A stretch of 64,000 nt of DNA, taken from an uncultured Dokdonia sp. (lineage in GTDB: Bacteria > Bacteroidota > Bacteroidia > Flavobacteriales > Flavobacteriaceae). The notes under the pieces are model-generated. The model searched no databases, was not told the DNA's origin, and saw nothing but the letters and a program-made list of their open reading frames with translations. Both the position numbers and the translations under genes were made by a program. This document shows, in pieces, positions 1 to 8,012 of this stretch (positions within the stretch are counted from its first letter, which is position 1; every line of letters begins with the position of its first letter). The stretch is taken from assembly GCF_947492535.1 (NCBI RefSeq), contig NZ_CANLNH010000016.1:1-64000 (forward strand), written 5' to 3'.

Positions 1-248
1 AGATTCTCTAAATAACCCACTAAACAAAACTTAAAAAACACAACAGGGTCAATACTCTTTTGACCACTACTACCGTATTTTTAACAAAACTTGTGCAACA
101 GACACATAGGCTATAAGTAATTGTTTTAATAGTTAAGAAAATGAAACTTCTTACACCTATAACATATTTCCTTAACCGATTAAAAATTATAATTTAATAA
201 ACGTAACTACTCATAGCATAGAACGATAGTCAATCAAAAAGAAAAACG

Positions 249-1079
249 ATGAAAGACACACTACAAATACATGAGACAGCATTCGTTACAGCAACCTACA
301 GAGCTTCAAATGAAGAATTAAGTAAAGACGTTTATTCAAAATATTGGAAGAATTCTAAAACAGATAAATGGATAAAGAGCTATTTAGAAAAAGTATCAAA
401 TGAAGAACCTTATACACATTGCTTAAGGAATAGATACTTTTATGAAACAATAAAAAGATTGAAAGAAAATAAGGAGATCGAAGTCTTAGTAAATCTTGGA
501 TGTGGTTTTAGTATGTATCCATTTATATTTGAAAATGATTTAATAAATATTGAAATAGATAAGAAGGATATAATAAATCACAAAAAAACTAAAGTCCAAA
601 AGTTAATGAAGTCAGGAAAATTGCCTGATCGACAAATTCATTACATAGCAAAAGATTTTAATTTAGAAAAGAAAGAACTATCGGAAGAAATAAAATCAAT
701 AATAAATGGTAGACCTTCGTTTGTCATATTAGAAGGAGTCCTTTTCTTCTTGAGTAAAGCAATTACAAACGAATTATTTGAATTAATTAGTGAAATCCAG
801 ACACCAGGAAGTTATTTAGGAAGTGTTTCATTTTTAGAAAGCATAGTAGATACGGCATGTTTTAAAAGGCTGGTTCATTTTTTTGATGAGGAAGTAAATC
901 TAAACAGTAAATTTGAATATCTTACTTTACCAACAAATTACTATAAATCAATTCCATCCTATGAATTAATTGAGCGTGAAGATTATGTTTCATTGTCAAA
1001 GAAATATAGCCCAAAAGATAAGATTGAAAATGGAGATTTAATCCTTAATGAGAATATGTATTTATTAAAAAGAAAATGA
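249..1079 (+). CDS. LCMT-family class I SAM-dependent methyltransferase
   Basis: Probable S-adenosylmethionine-dependent O-methyltransferase of the leucine carboxyl methyltransferase (PF04072-like) superfamily; the substrate is unknown. The N-terminus carries the family's T-A-x-x-R-A signature (residues 14-19, TATYRA). The SAM-binding glycine motif VNLGCGFSMYPF is at 81-92, followed by the acidic IEIDKKD strand end at 101-107. A FVILEGVLFFL strand in the middle matches the family's 'EG' motif. The length of 276 aa is normal for the family, and no signal peptide is visible. It stands alone, with about 95 bp to the next gene, in an AT-rich accessory patch of unrelated single genes. The fold is clear; the function is inferred only at the level of methyl transfer. 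Confidence 0.8.
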   Translation: MKDTLQIHETAFVTATYRASNEELSKDVYSKYWKNSKTDKWIKSYLEKVSNEEPYTHCLRNRYFYETIKRLKENKEIEVLVNLGCGFSMYPFIFENDLINIEIDKKDIINHKKTKVQKLMKSGKLPDRQIHYIAKDFNLEKKELSEEIKSIINGRPSFVILEGVLFFLSKAITNELFELISEIQTPGSYLGSVSFLESIVDTACFKRLVHFFDEEVNLNSKFEYLTLPTNYYKSIPSYELIEREDYVSLSKKYSPKDKIENGDLILNENMYLLKRK

Positions 1080-1174
1080 AGGCAGGCTATAACAAAAGAT
1101 ATCTATCAATTATACATAAACACAACAAATTTATTTAGATATACCGTTCTTTATAATATGAAAACTAAAAACAT

Positions 1175-1987
1175 ATGTTCTTTAAAAGAAAAATAGACGA
1201 AGACATATTAAAATATCATTTTAGTAAGGACAAGAAACTTATTGGAAAAGAAATTGAAAGCACAGATCTTGGAATTGGCTGGATTAATGTACCAATTGAG
1301 ACTTGGCGAAAATCAAAAGAATTTACAAATACTGATTTCAAAGAATGTATAAATAAATATTTTCAACCACTAATCGCTAATCAAGGATTTACTGGAAAGG
1401 ACTATAAATTCTATAAAGAAGATGATAGCGCATTTTATTTCATCAATTTTTTTCCTGACAGAAATGGCGGTGGAACTCAAGTTGACTTATTAGTAAAAGT
1501 TAAAAGAATAACATATCCGCCAAAACATTTTAAATTCAACAAAAGTAAAAGTGCAAAATATTGCGAATTCAGTAAAAGGTTATCACCAATTAACACATCT
1601 GTTTGGCATTGGGCATTTAAATCAAATAAAGACGATAATAAAACGGTTTTAGAAGATATCTATCGAATTATTTTAGAAAAAGGTATTCCATATTTCAAAC
1701 AATTTGAAAATCTTGATTCAATCTTGTCAAAAATTACAATCGAAACTTTTGAGAATTTAAAATATGGAATTCAAGACCCAAAGACTGGTTTTCCTTCATT
1801 CCATAGAGAGTTTTATGAAGATATTTTCCCATCAATTTACTTTGTGTTTAAACACGCTGACTTAAATGATGATAAAGACAAGGCTTTTGAGCTTGCCAAA
1901 TATGGAATTGGAAAACTTCATAAGCCCTATGAAAAGTATCAGAGACCATACACAGAGGAATTTGAAAATTATATAAAAGAAAAATAA
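1175..1987 (+). CDS. Hypothetical protein, 270 aa
   Basis: I do not recognise a family. The protein is soluble-looking, rich in Lys, Phe, Tyr and Asp, and has no signal peptide or membrane segment. It starts MFFKRKIDED and has Trp-rich stretches around residues 35-45 and near 150 (VWHWAFK). Codon use (AAA, TTT, ATA heavy) matches the neighbouring accessory genes. The ATG at 1175 follows an AT-rich leader with no obvious alternative start. The next element downstream is a hairpin repeat at about 2016-2084, not another gene, so it appears to be a monocistronic cargo gene. Confidence 0.7.
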   Translation: MFFKRKIDEDILKYHFSKDKKLIGKEIESTDLGIGWINVPIETWRKSKEFTNTDFKECINKYFQPLIANQGFTGKDYKFYKEDDSAFYFINFFPDRNGGGTQVDLLVKVKRITYPPKHFKFNKSKSAKYCEFSKRLSPINTSVWHWAFKSNKDDNKTVLEDIYRIILEKGIPYFKQFENLDSILSKITIETFENLKYGIQDPKTGFPSFHREFYEDIFPSIYFVFKHADLNDDKDKAFELAKYGIGKLHKPYEKYQRPYTEEFENYIKEK

Positions 1988-2327
1988 TTAAATACTATAA
2001 TTAACAGTGGAAATAAGTAATTGCTTGTTTTCGTCCACTTCTGAAAATCCTCGCGGATTTTCAGTTTGGTTAGTGTATAACATTTTGTATAAATAATCTG
2101 CTCTTTTTCACTTCATGAGATAGCTTGAATTAGACCTTACTATAACACTTTTTGTAACTTAGTTAGACAAGAGAGTTAGCAGGCTCTTCATACAAGGGGC
2201 GTTCTCTTCAATCAAAAAATCCATTCTTAAATCTAACTTCTAGTATAATAGTATAGATTGTGACCAAAATCACAAATAATTATTTTGAGTATCGCTATTA
2301 TTGTTAATTTAATGACTAAACAACTTT
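1988..2327. other. Gene-free stretch with a cassette-like hairpin
   Basis: This 340-base stretch has no convincing gene. Its first part holds the hairpin element described at 2016-2084. The remainder is AT-rich, with short direct words such as 'aagagagttagcaggctctt' that I cannot assign. The promoter of the next gene presumably lies at its end, but no clear Bacteroidota TAnnTTTG box stands out. Confidence 0.6.
2016..2084. repeat. Hairpin element A (cassette-boundary-like)
   Basis: A perfect 10-bp stem, CTGAAAATCC (2041-2050) and GGATTTTCAG (2055-2064), encloses the loop TCGC. The left flank reads AGTAATTGCTTG...CCACTT and the right flank ends GTTAGTGTATAACA. A second element with the same order of parts (AATTGCT, CACTACTTG, then a GAAAATTC hairpin) lies after the gene at 2951-3775. 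Both follow the stop codon of a lone gene. This resembles integron attC-type boundaries in layout, but no integrase is visible and the core-site match is weak. It may equally be a transcription terminator family. Confidence 0.5.
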
Positions 2328-2699
2328 ATGCATACTGAAAACGAAATCTCTCTTCGACAAACATTAGATAAATTCAATAAGTTAAACGACTCGAAATTTT
2401 CAGAGTTTCTTAAAGTTTGCGAATACAATGAATTTTCAAAAAAAGATTTTCTACTTAAATCTGGAAATTATAATCACGGAATTTATTTTATTATTTCAGG
2501 AGCAGTTGACCTTTATGAGTTTATTGGTGGAACAAAATATGACGTAATTTATAATAGCATCAATATTACCGAACATTCAGCAACAGTTAGAGCAGAACTT
2601 AAAGCAGAAAAAAGTGGGCAGTTTGTAACTTTTTTGCTTGTTCAAAATACGGAAAACAAATGGCAGATTATAACTGATATGGCAACGCAAAAGAAATAA
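2328..2699 (+). CDS. Chimeric protein: partial Crp/Fnr cNMP-binding domain joined to partial NTF2-like domain
   Basis: Residues 1 to about 62 read as the N-terminal half of a Crp/Fnr-type cyclic-nucleotide-binding domain (FSKKDFLLKSGNYNHGIYFI then ISGAVDLYE). Residues from about 68 to the end (YDVIYNSINITEHSATVRAE, then TENKWQIITDMA) read as the C-terminal half of an NTF2-like/lumazine-binding-type domain. Neither domain is complete: the cNMP half lacks the rest of its barrel and all of the HTH, and the NTF2 half lacks its N-terminal helices. The frame is open through the junction, which lies near 2525-2535. The simplest reading is a deletion that fused two genes in frame. Whether the 123-aa product folds is unknown. 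A strong terminator follows at 2754-2792. Confidence 0.55.
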   Translation: MHTENEISLRQTLDKFNKLNDSKFSEFLKVCEYNEFSKKDFLLKSGNYNHGIYFIISGAVDLYEFIGGTKYDVIYNSINITEHSATVRAELKAEKSGQFVTFLLVQNTENKWQIITDMATQKK

Positions 2700-2753
2700 G
2701 TCATACAATTGAACAGTTCGAAAAGGGCTGTAGATAAGGACGAATAAAATAGT

Positions 2754-2792
2754 AGGGCGATTAGTTTCTTTTACGAAATTAATCGCTCTTTT
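2754..2792 (+). terminator. Rho-independent terminator
   Basis: AGGGCGATTAGTTTC (2754-2768) pairs with GAAATTAATCGCTCT (2775-2789) across a 6-base loop, using two G-U pairs, and is followed by TTTT. It lies 55 bases after the stop of the chimeric gene at 2328-2699. Confidence 0.7.
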
Positions 2793-2950
2793 GCTATATC
2801 GCATTTTTTTGTTTTAGCTTTTAAAACGTACATTGTAAAAACATAAAATAAAAATGGCCTGTATCCAACAGAATGGAATGTCAATTTTCAGTCTTACTAT
2901 TCTTATATTATAATGTTGGCAATAATTAAAACCTATGTAAATCTAATTAA

Positions 2951-3775
2951 ATGGATAGTTTAAATAAAAGCATAGAAAATCATTATCTAAAAGCGGGACT
3001 ATATGAAGATATCATCAACCGTTTAATAAAACAAAATATTGCTCTAGATAATGTAAAAAGATCTGATATTTCAGGTACTGATGAGTTTCATGTTCGAGGA
3101 GCCGTTGTTTCTAAAGAACTTGCTAATAGCATTAAAATTAACGGATTAGATGTTCTTGATGTAGGTTGTGGCTTAGGTGGACCTTGCAGAATGCTGGCAG
3201 ATGAATACAAGTGTCAAACTACTGGAATAGACTTAAGCAATGAATATATCCGAACAGCCACTAAGCTATCTGAACTCGTTAATTTAAAAGATAAAACAAC
3301 GTTTATTCAAGGAAACGCTACTGAACTACCATTCGAAGACAAAACTTTTGATGTTGTGTGGACACAACACGTTCAAATGAATATTCCAAACAAGAAGAAA
3401 TTCTATTCAGAAATTAACCGCGTTTTAAAAACGGATGGATACTTCCTATTTTACGAGATTCTAAGAAAGGAGAATGGTACAATTAATTATCCTATGCCTT
3501 GGGCGAGTGTAAGTAATCATAGTTTCTTATTTAAGGCAGAAGAAATGGATAAATATTTAATAGAGCTTGGATTAACGAGAGAGCTATCTACAGACCAAAC
3601 ACAAGCAGGAATAATTTTTTTTGAAACGCTTGTTGCAAAGTTAAAAGAATTTGGACCGCCAAAAATGGGACTGAATGTTCTTATGGGTGACACTACTAAA
3701 ACGAAATTAATGAATCTCTTGACACATTTAAAAAGCGGTGAACTAGAACTTAAAAGTGGAGTCTACAAAAAGTAA
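2951..3775 (+). CDS. Class I SAM-dependent methyltransferase (Methyltransf_11 type)
   Basis: A soluble methyltransferase of 274 aa resembling the sarcosine/dimethylglycine N-methyltransferase group. Motif I is VLDVGCGLGGPC (around residues 71-82), the acidic residue after strand 2 is in TTGIDLS, and the post-motif region NATELPFEDKTFDVVW matches the Methyltransf_11 pattern. The N-terminus (IENHYLKAGLYEDIINRL) resembles that of small-molecule N-methyltransferases, but the substrate cannot be fixed. It is a single gene, with hairpin element B immediately downstream. The ATG at 2951 follows a purine-poor, AT-rich leader. Confidence 0.82.
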   Translation: MDSLNKSIENHYLKAGLYEDIINRLIKQNIALDNVKRSDISGTDEFHVRGAVVSKELANSIKINGLDVLDVGCGLGGPCRMLADEYKCQTTGIDLSNEYIRTATKLSELVNLKDKTTFIQGNATELPFEDKTFDVVWTQHVQMNIPNKKKFYSEINRVLKTDGYFLFYEILRKENGTINYPMPWASVSNHSFLFKAEEMDKYLIELGLTRELSTDQTQAGIIFFETLVAKLKEFGPPKMGLNVLMGDTTKTKLMNLLTHLKSGELELKSGVYKK

Positions 3776-3796
3776 CTATTGCAACAACTTGCATAG

Positions 3797-3875
3797 TCAA
3801 TTGCTCACTACTTGCCTTCTCGGAAAATTCTATGAATTTTCTTCTGGATCGTTCAATTTTACTAATTTAGTTACG
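3797..3875. repeat. Hairpin element B (cassette-boundary-like)
   Basis: GAAAATTC (3823-3830) and GAATTTTC (3834-3841) form an 8-bp perfect stem around TAT. The left flank GTCAATTGCTCACTACTTGCC matches the left flank of the element at 2016-2084 in order and partly in sequence (AATTGCT, CACT-CTT). The right flank runs into TTTAGTTACGAATC. Its position just after the stop of the gene at 2951-3775 parallels the first element. Confidence 0.45.
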
Positions 3876-3918
3876 AATCATAAATAAATCCCTTAGCGAC
3901 AAGCTAAAAACCGAAGCT

Positions 3919-4152
3919 ATTAAAAAGCACTTAACAATAGTATTCATTCTACTTTCACTAAACAGCTTTGCCTGCGAATGTGGAATAAAGAGGCTTTTCG
4001 ATTCCCAAAAAGCGGAATTAGAAAATTCTGAATGTATTTTTATTGGAGAAGTAATAGAGGTAAATAATACTGATTTGACTTTTAAAATATAGGTTACAGA
4101 ATCATTAAACGGTAGAGATTCAATCGAAAAATTAACGTATATATATAACTGA
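3919..4152 (+). pseudogene. Decayed secreted 'CECG' protein gene
   Basis: Reading from the ATT at 3919 gives IKKHLTIVFILLSLNSFA, a good signal peptide, followed by CECGIKRLFDSQKAELENSE and CIFIGEVIEVNNTDLTFKI. A TAG stop then appears at 4090-4092, and the same frame continues VTESLNGRDSIEKLTYIYN to a TGA at 4150. The Cys-Glu-Cys-Gly start of the mature part and the 'CIFIGEV' segment are recognisable from small flavobacterial exported proteins. The expected ATG is ATT, and the frame is both interrupted and shortened. I infer a dead gene, although use of an ATT start cannot be excluded. Confidence 0.6.
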
Positions 4153-4190
4153 TAGCTATACGAAACCCGTAAGCAATAAAAAGAATCCTT

Positions 4191-4586
4191 ATGAAAGACA
4201 TCTCTGGAATCGATGAGCACGGAAATCCTAAAAACGGACCTTTTAAGCTATTCTTTAAGAACGGCCTTATCTCTTGCCAAGGGGAGTTTGACAACGGAAA
4301 GAAATCAGGAAAATGGACGTACTTTCTCAATAATGGCCAGATGCAATCTTCTGGTAGCTTCAAAGACGGGAAAATCGTTGGCAAGTGGAAATGGTTTTTC
4401 AAGAATGGGGAACCGCGGGGAACGGGTGGCTTTAACGATAAAGAGCAAAAGCACGGTGTCTGGAAACGATACCATACCAATGGTCAACTCTGGGACGAAG
4501 GTCGTTTTGAACATGGTAAAAAGAAGGGCACTTGGAAAGTTTATAATGAAGCTGGCGAGCTCCTAAAGACTCAAACGTTCAAATAG
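4191..4586 (+). CDS. MORN-like / YwqK-type repeat protein
   Basis: A 131-aa protein made almost entirely of about five repeats of roughly 22 residues with the core NGxxxxxGxFxxGKKxGxW (for example LNNGQMQSSGSFKDGKIVGK). This is the MORN-variant (PF07661-like) repeat found in proteins annotated as YwqK-family antitoxins. Such repeats form beta-hairpin arrays; their role in Bacteroidota is not well established. No signal peptide or toxin partner is adjacent. GC content is somewhat higher here than in the preceding genes, so it may have a different origin. The start ATG at 4191 is followed directly by the first partial repeat. Confidence 0.75.
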   Translation: MKDISGIDEHGNPKNGPFKLFFKNGLISCQGEFDNGKKSGKWTYFLNNGQMQSSGSFKDGKIVGKWKWFFKNGEPRGTGGFNDKEQKHGVWKRYHTNGQLWDEGRFEHGKKKGTWKVYNEAGELLKTQTFK

Positions 4587-4787
4587 CGAAACGTATTTCA
4601 CCTATCTACGCAAACCTTCAATAGACGGTTAAAGTGCCAGACAAAACTATAGAAGAAACTAATAAACAATGTAAAATACCATATACGGTTAATTACTTTA
4701 GAATTTCTAACATAAGAATAAACGAAAATTAATTATATTTCTGCAACAGCGAAACTGAATCGTTTTTTTACTGTGAAAAATCAAAAA

Positions 4788-5255
4788 ATGATACCAAACC
4801 CACAACTTAAAGAATTTATAGCTCCATACAGCGAAGAAATTCAAAAAACTGCTATGGAATTGCGGAATTTTATAACGAATACAGCCCCACAAGCAAACGA
4901 ATTGATTTGGGACAATTATAATGCGGTAGCTATTGCGTACTCAAAATCAGAAAAGCTCAAAGACGCATTTTGCCATATCGCACTGTATTCTCAACACGTA
5001 AATTTCGGTTTCAATCGAGGTGCAGAATTAACACCAACAACAGTAAAACTTAATGGAAAAGGAAAGCTAATACGACATATTTCTGTAAAAGATTTTCAAG
5101 CTTTCCCAAAAGAGGAAATAAAAAAGATGATTTGGGAAGCTCTTGGAATTTCAGAGAAATTAAATCCGACATTAATGGAACAAAATAACATCCCAAAAAG
5201 TATCGTGATGTCCATTTCAGAAAAGAAAATAAGGCCTGATACTACATCCAATTGA
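4788..5255 (+). CDS. DUF1801 domain protein
   Basis: A 155-aa cytosolic protein of the YdhG/DUF1801 family. The conserved features seen are ANELIWDNYNAVAIAYSKSE, the central CHIALYSQHVNFGF and LNGKGKLIRHI, and a C-terminal helix with FPKEEIKKMIWEAL. The family's biochemical role is unknown; some members are small ligand- or iron-related proteins, but nothing specific is visible here. An in-frame GTG at 4773 would add five residues. I prefer the ATG at 4788 because MIPNPQLKEF matches the usual family start. It is the last gene of the accessory patch. Confidence 0.75.
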   Translation: MIPNPQLKEFIAPYSEEIQKTAMELRNFITNTAPQANELIWDNYNAVAIAYSKSEKLKDAFCHIALYSQHVNFGFNRGAELTPTTVKLNGKGKLIRHISVKDFQAFPKEEIKKMIWEALGISEKLNPTLMEQNNIPKSIVMSISEKKIRPDTTSN

Positions 5256-5308
5256 TAACAAGTTGTACGTAGTATGAGTAAGGATATAACACAACGCAAA
5301 TACTATTT

Positions 5309-5332
5309 TATACGCTTTCGCGAAAGCGTATA
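5309..5332. repeat. CTTTCGCGAAAG palindrome, intergenic copy
   Basis: A perfect inverted repeat containing TACGCTTTCGCGAAAGCGTA with TA extensions on both sides, 59 bases before the AraC-type regulator. Other intergenic copies are at 7162-7181, 12321-12340 (one mismatch), 21759-21782, 29611-29630, 30681-30694 and 40513-40532. Coding copies are at 14991-15010, 18851-18866, 26593-26609, 36208-36225, 43453-43470, 51585-51602, 56789-56806, 62917-62933 and 63348-63364. Confidence 0.95.
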
Positions 5333-5390
5333 ATGAATACATAAAACTCATTTTTCAATTACATCAATAGTAATTTGTACACCATAAAGA

Positions 5391-6311
5391 ATGAACATAT
5401 CTAACCAAAAAATAGAAAGCGATTATAAAAGCAGAATCAACCGAGTGTTTCAGTTCATTGATGAAAATCTAGATAGTGACTTATCCTTGCAACAGCTTTC
5501 TGAAATTGCATTCTTCTCTTCGTATCATTTTCATAGAATATTTAAATTTATTACAAACGAGACCGTTAATGAATACGTCACTAGAAAACGATTAGAAAAA
5601 GCAGCCTCTGCCCTATTACATTCCCATACTCCCATTACAGACATTGCACTATCGTTAGGCTTTAAAGACAATTCTTCTTTCACTAGAGCCTTTAAAAAGT
5701 TTTATGGAGTCTCACCTTCCCTTTTTAAAAAAGAACATCCAAATAGATTTAGCAAGATTAGACAAGTACAAAGCAAGAACGGTCAAGTCTACCCAGATTA
5801 TGAAAAATACATTTGTACCATTACAAATCTTAAAAACTGGATAGACATGAATGCTACTATTGAAATTAAAGAAACTCCTACATTACAACTTGCCGGAGTA
5901 ACACATATTGGAATACAAGGTGTTGAACATGCTTTTGAAAAAATTATAAAATGGGCAAACTCAAAAAGCCTATTAAATCATCCTGAAGCAAAACTAGGTA
6001 GAGTTTTTTATGATAGTATAAAAGTGACAGCTCCAGACAAAGTACGTATGAGTATCTTTTTGATTACTAATACTCCTTTTGAAGCTGAAGGAGAAATCCA
6101 AAAACTAACCATCCATAAAGGAACCTGTATTGTGGGCCGTTTTGAAATTGCCCCTGACGAATTTGAAAAATCGTGGACAGGTCTTTTTGTTTGGATGAAT
6201 GAAAACGGATATAAGAAAAGCCAAGAAAACCCTTATGAAATCTATCACAATGATTTTAGACAGCATCCTGAGAATAAGTTTATCGTAGATCTTTGTATTC
6301 CTATTAAGTAA
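5391..6311 (+). CDS. AraC-family transcriptional regulator with GyrI-like ligand domain
   Basis: A DNA-binding regulator of 306 aa. Residues about 15-115 form the double helix-turn-helix (LSLQQLSEIAFFSSYHFHRI, then ITDIALSLGFKDNSSFTRAF and the FKKFYGVSPSLFKK ending). Residues about 150-306 form a GyrI/SOUL-like small-molecule-binding domain (TIEIKETPTLQLAGVTHIGI). This HTH-first, GyrI-second architecture is the Rob/BmrR-like arrangement, which usually responds to hydrophobic compounds. The target genes are not apparent: it is monocistronic, and the next gene has its own 97-base leader. A CTTTCGCGAAAG palindrome lies upstream, but it is genome-repeated and unlikely to be a specific operator. 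Confidence 0.88.
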   Translation: MNISNQKIESDYKSRINRVFQFIDENLDSDLSLQQLSEIAFFSSYHFHRIFKFITNETVNEYVTRKRLEKAASALLHSHTPITDIALSLGFKDNSSFTRAFKKFYGVSPSLFKKEHPNRFSKIRQVQSKNGQVYPDYEKYICTITNLKNWIDMNATIEIKETPTLQLAGVTHIGIQGVEHAFEKIIKWANSKSLLNHPEAKLGRVFYDSIKVTAPDKVRMSIFLITNTPFEAEGEIQKLTIHKGTCIVGRFEIAPDEFEKSWTGLFVWMNENGYKKSQENPYEIYHNDFRQHPENKFIVDLCIPIK

Positions 6312-6408
6312 TCGCAAACTATAATACTGTGATGGTAATATCAAGAAATACTACATTTGAAAATAATACGTGAAACACAAAGCACACAAAACCATCTAAT
6401 ACTCATAC

Positions 6409-7128
6409 ATGAAATTTAACATCTGTATCCTATTTCTTCTCATTGCAAACAGCATGAGTAGTCAAACACCTAAAGAAAAATTAACCTCTTTAATTTGTAA
6501 TTGCTATGAAGAAGCTCCACAAACAGAAAACGTAAATTTTGAGTTATTAAAAACGTGTTTTGACTTTTCTTCAGAACCATATACTCCCATCTTAGAAGAA
6601 GCGGTAAGGGAGGAATTTAAAAAACTACATATAGATACCCTCGATACGAGTTCTAATTATCAAAACGGTTATAAAATAGGTTCTGAAATAGGACAACAGT
6701 TAATGAATGATGTACAAGAACCCTTAATAAACTCTTGCGATACTTATTTCGAGTTTATGGAAAAAACCAAAAAAGAAATGGTCTCCAATTTAGGGAAAGA
6801 CTTAAACAAAAAAAGAGTAGATTCCTTAAAACGTTTATTTAAGAAAAAAGATTGGCAGCCAGACATACAATGGGAAATAGGTGCTTATTATTTATCTAAA
6901 GGCAAACATAAAAAAGCAGAAAAGAATTTCAAAAAATGCCTCTCAAAAGATGGAACACATATGCCCTCCTTATTCTTTTTAGCAATTATTGATGATTTTA
7001 ATGAAAAGTACACGTCGTCAATACATAGACTTGAAGCGGTAGATCTTAATCCTTCTCATCCATTTATGTTTATGAGGACCATTTATATAGAGGCCGCAAA
7101 ACGAAAGAAAAGAGAAAGTCGTCCATAA
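6409..7128 (+). CDS. Secreted/periplasmic TPR-like protein
   Basis: A 239-aa protein with an N-terminal signal peptide (MKFNICILFLLIANSMSSQ, cleavage likely after SSQ). The middle part, with three cysteines (LICNCYEE, LKTCFDF), is unknown. The C-terminal 80 residues resemble one or two tetratricopeptide repeats (WEIGAYYLSKGKHKKAEKNF, then a second helix pair). The cysteine-rich N-terminal half followed by a TPR is typical of uncharacterised flavobacterial exported proteins. No partner gene adjoins it and no function can be stated. Confidence 0.7.
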   Translation: MKFNICILFLLIANSMSSQTPKEKLTSLICNCYEEAPQTENVNFELLKTCFDFSSEPYTPILEEAVREEFKKLHIDTLDTSSNYQNGYKIGSEIGQQLMNDVQEPLINSCDTYFEFMEKTKKEMVSNLGKDLNKKRVDSLKRLFKKKDWQPDIQWEIGAYYLSKGKHKKAEKNFKKCLSKDGTHMPSLFFLAIIDDFNEKYTSSIHRLEAVDLNPSHPFMFMRTIYIEAAKRKKRESRP

Positions 7129-7161
7129 CGCTTTAAACACTCATATAACTATTCTTGCTTA

Positions 7162-7181
7162 TACGCTTTCGCGAAAGCGTA
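7162..7181. repeat. CTTTCGCGAAAG palindrome, intergenic copy
   Basis: A perfect TACGCTTTCGCGAAAGCGTA between the TPR-like protein and the alpha/beta hydrolase gene. Confidence 0.95.
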
Positions 7182-7224
7182 ACCTGTAAGAAATCCTTTA
7201 TATTGTACTCAAAATGAATATTAT

Positions 7225-7914
7225 ATGAATCAACCCTTAGTATTACTTCACGGGGCATTAGGATCAAAAGAGCAATTTAAGGATCTAAAAGAACTGTTGT
7301 CTAATGATTTTGACGTACACACACTAAACTTTGAAGGACATGGAGATAAGGCTTCATCTGCTCCTTTTAGCATGAGGTTATTTGCAACGAATGTCATTGA
7401 GTATTTACAAGAACATCATATTTCTAAAGCACATCTATTTGGGTATAGCATGGGTGGTTATGTGGCATTACAGTTAGCTAAGAGTCAACCAGAACGGGTC
7501 GATCATATTTTTACATTAGGCACTAAATTTTTATGGACTCCTGAAAGTGCAGCCAACGAAATCAAAATGCTCAATCCTGAAAAAATAGAAGAAAAAGTAC
7601 CTGCTTTTGCTCAAAAGTTAGCAGCGATACACACAAAGAATGATTGGAAAGATGTGATGCGTAAAACAGCAACCATGATGTATGAGCTAGGGAATGGGGC
7701 AAAAATAACAACGCAAGAACTCACACAAATACAACACAAGGTAAGTATAGGAATTGGTACTAAAGATCATATGGTCAGTATTGAAGAATCTAAAGAAAGT
7801 GCAGCTGCATTACCAAACGGCGAATTACATATTTTAGAGGAAACACAACATATAATAGATACAATCCCATCAGAAAAACTAAAAGCTTTTATTTTAGATA
7901 TTATAAAGAGTTAA
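7225..7914 (+). CDS. Alpha/beta hydrolase
   Basis: A 229-aa serine hydrolase of the alpha/beta fold. Visible features are the oxyanion-side LLHGALGSKEQF near the N-terminus, the nucleophile elbow GYSMGGYVAL (Ser at about residue 84), and an acid and histidine in the C-terminal third (GTKDHMVSIEES, then EETQHIIDTIP). No signal peptide is present, so it is cytosolic. The substrate is unknown. The short length with a small cap is typical of MenH/BioH-like hydrolases, but there is no pathway neighbour to support either assignment. Confidence 0.82.
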   Translation: MNQPLVLLHGALGSKEQFKDLKELLSNDFDVHTLNFEGHGDKASSAPFSMRLFATNVIEYLQEHHISKAHLFGYSMGGYVALQLAKSQPERVDHIFTLGTKFLWTPESAANEIKMLNPEKIEEKVPAFAQKLAAIHTKNDWKDVMRKTATMMYELGNGAKITTQELTQIQHKVSIGIGTKDHMVSIEESKESAAALPNGELHILEETQHIIDTIPSEKLKAFILDIIKS

Positions 7915-7925
7915 TTGAAAACCAT

Positions 7926-8012
7926 ATGGAAAAAGTAACCTATGTAGGATCACGTAAGGAATTACACCACTCCCCTACTAAGCTGTTTGTAACCTTAATA
8001 AACAGTATATGA
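7926..8012 (+). CDS. Candidate 28-aa leader peptide
   Basis: A short frame, MEKVTYVGSRKELHHSPTKL and eight further residues, starts 12 bases after the preceding gene. Its TGA overlaps the ATG of the DsbA-like gene (ATGA at 8009-8012). The overlap would permit translational coupling. There is no homology that I recognise and no codon-level proof, so it may be chance. Confidence 0.22.
   Translation: MEKVTYVGSRKELHHSPTKLFVTLINSI

Noticed and set aside
2016-2084. A canonical integron attC site
   Set aside because: The R' and R'' core sequences do not match well and no integrase is in the window; kept only as cassette-like.
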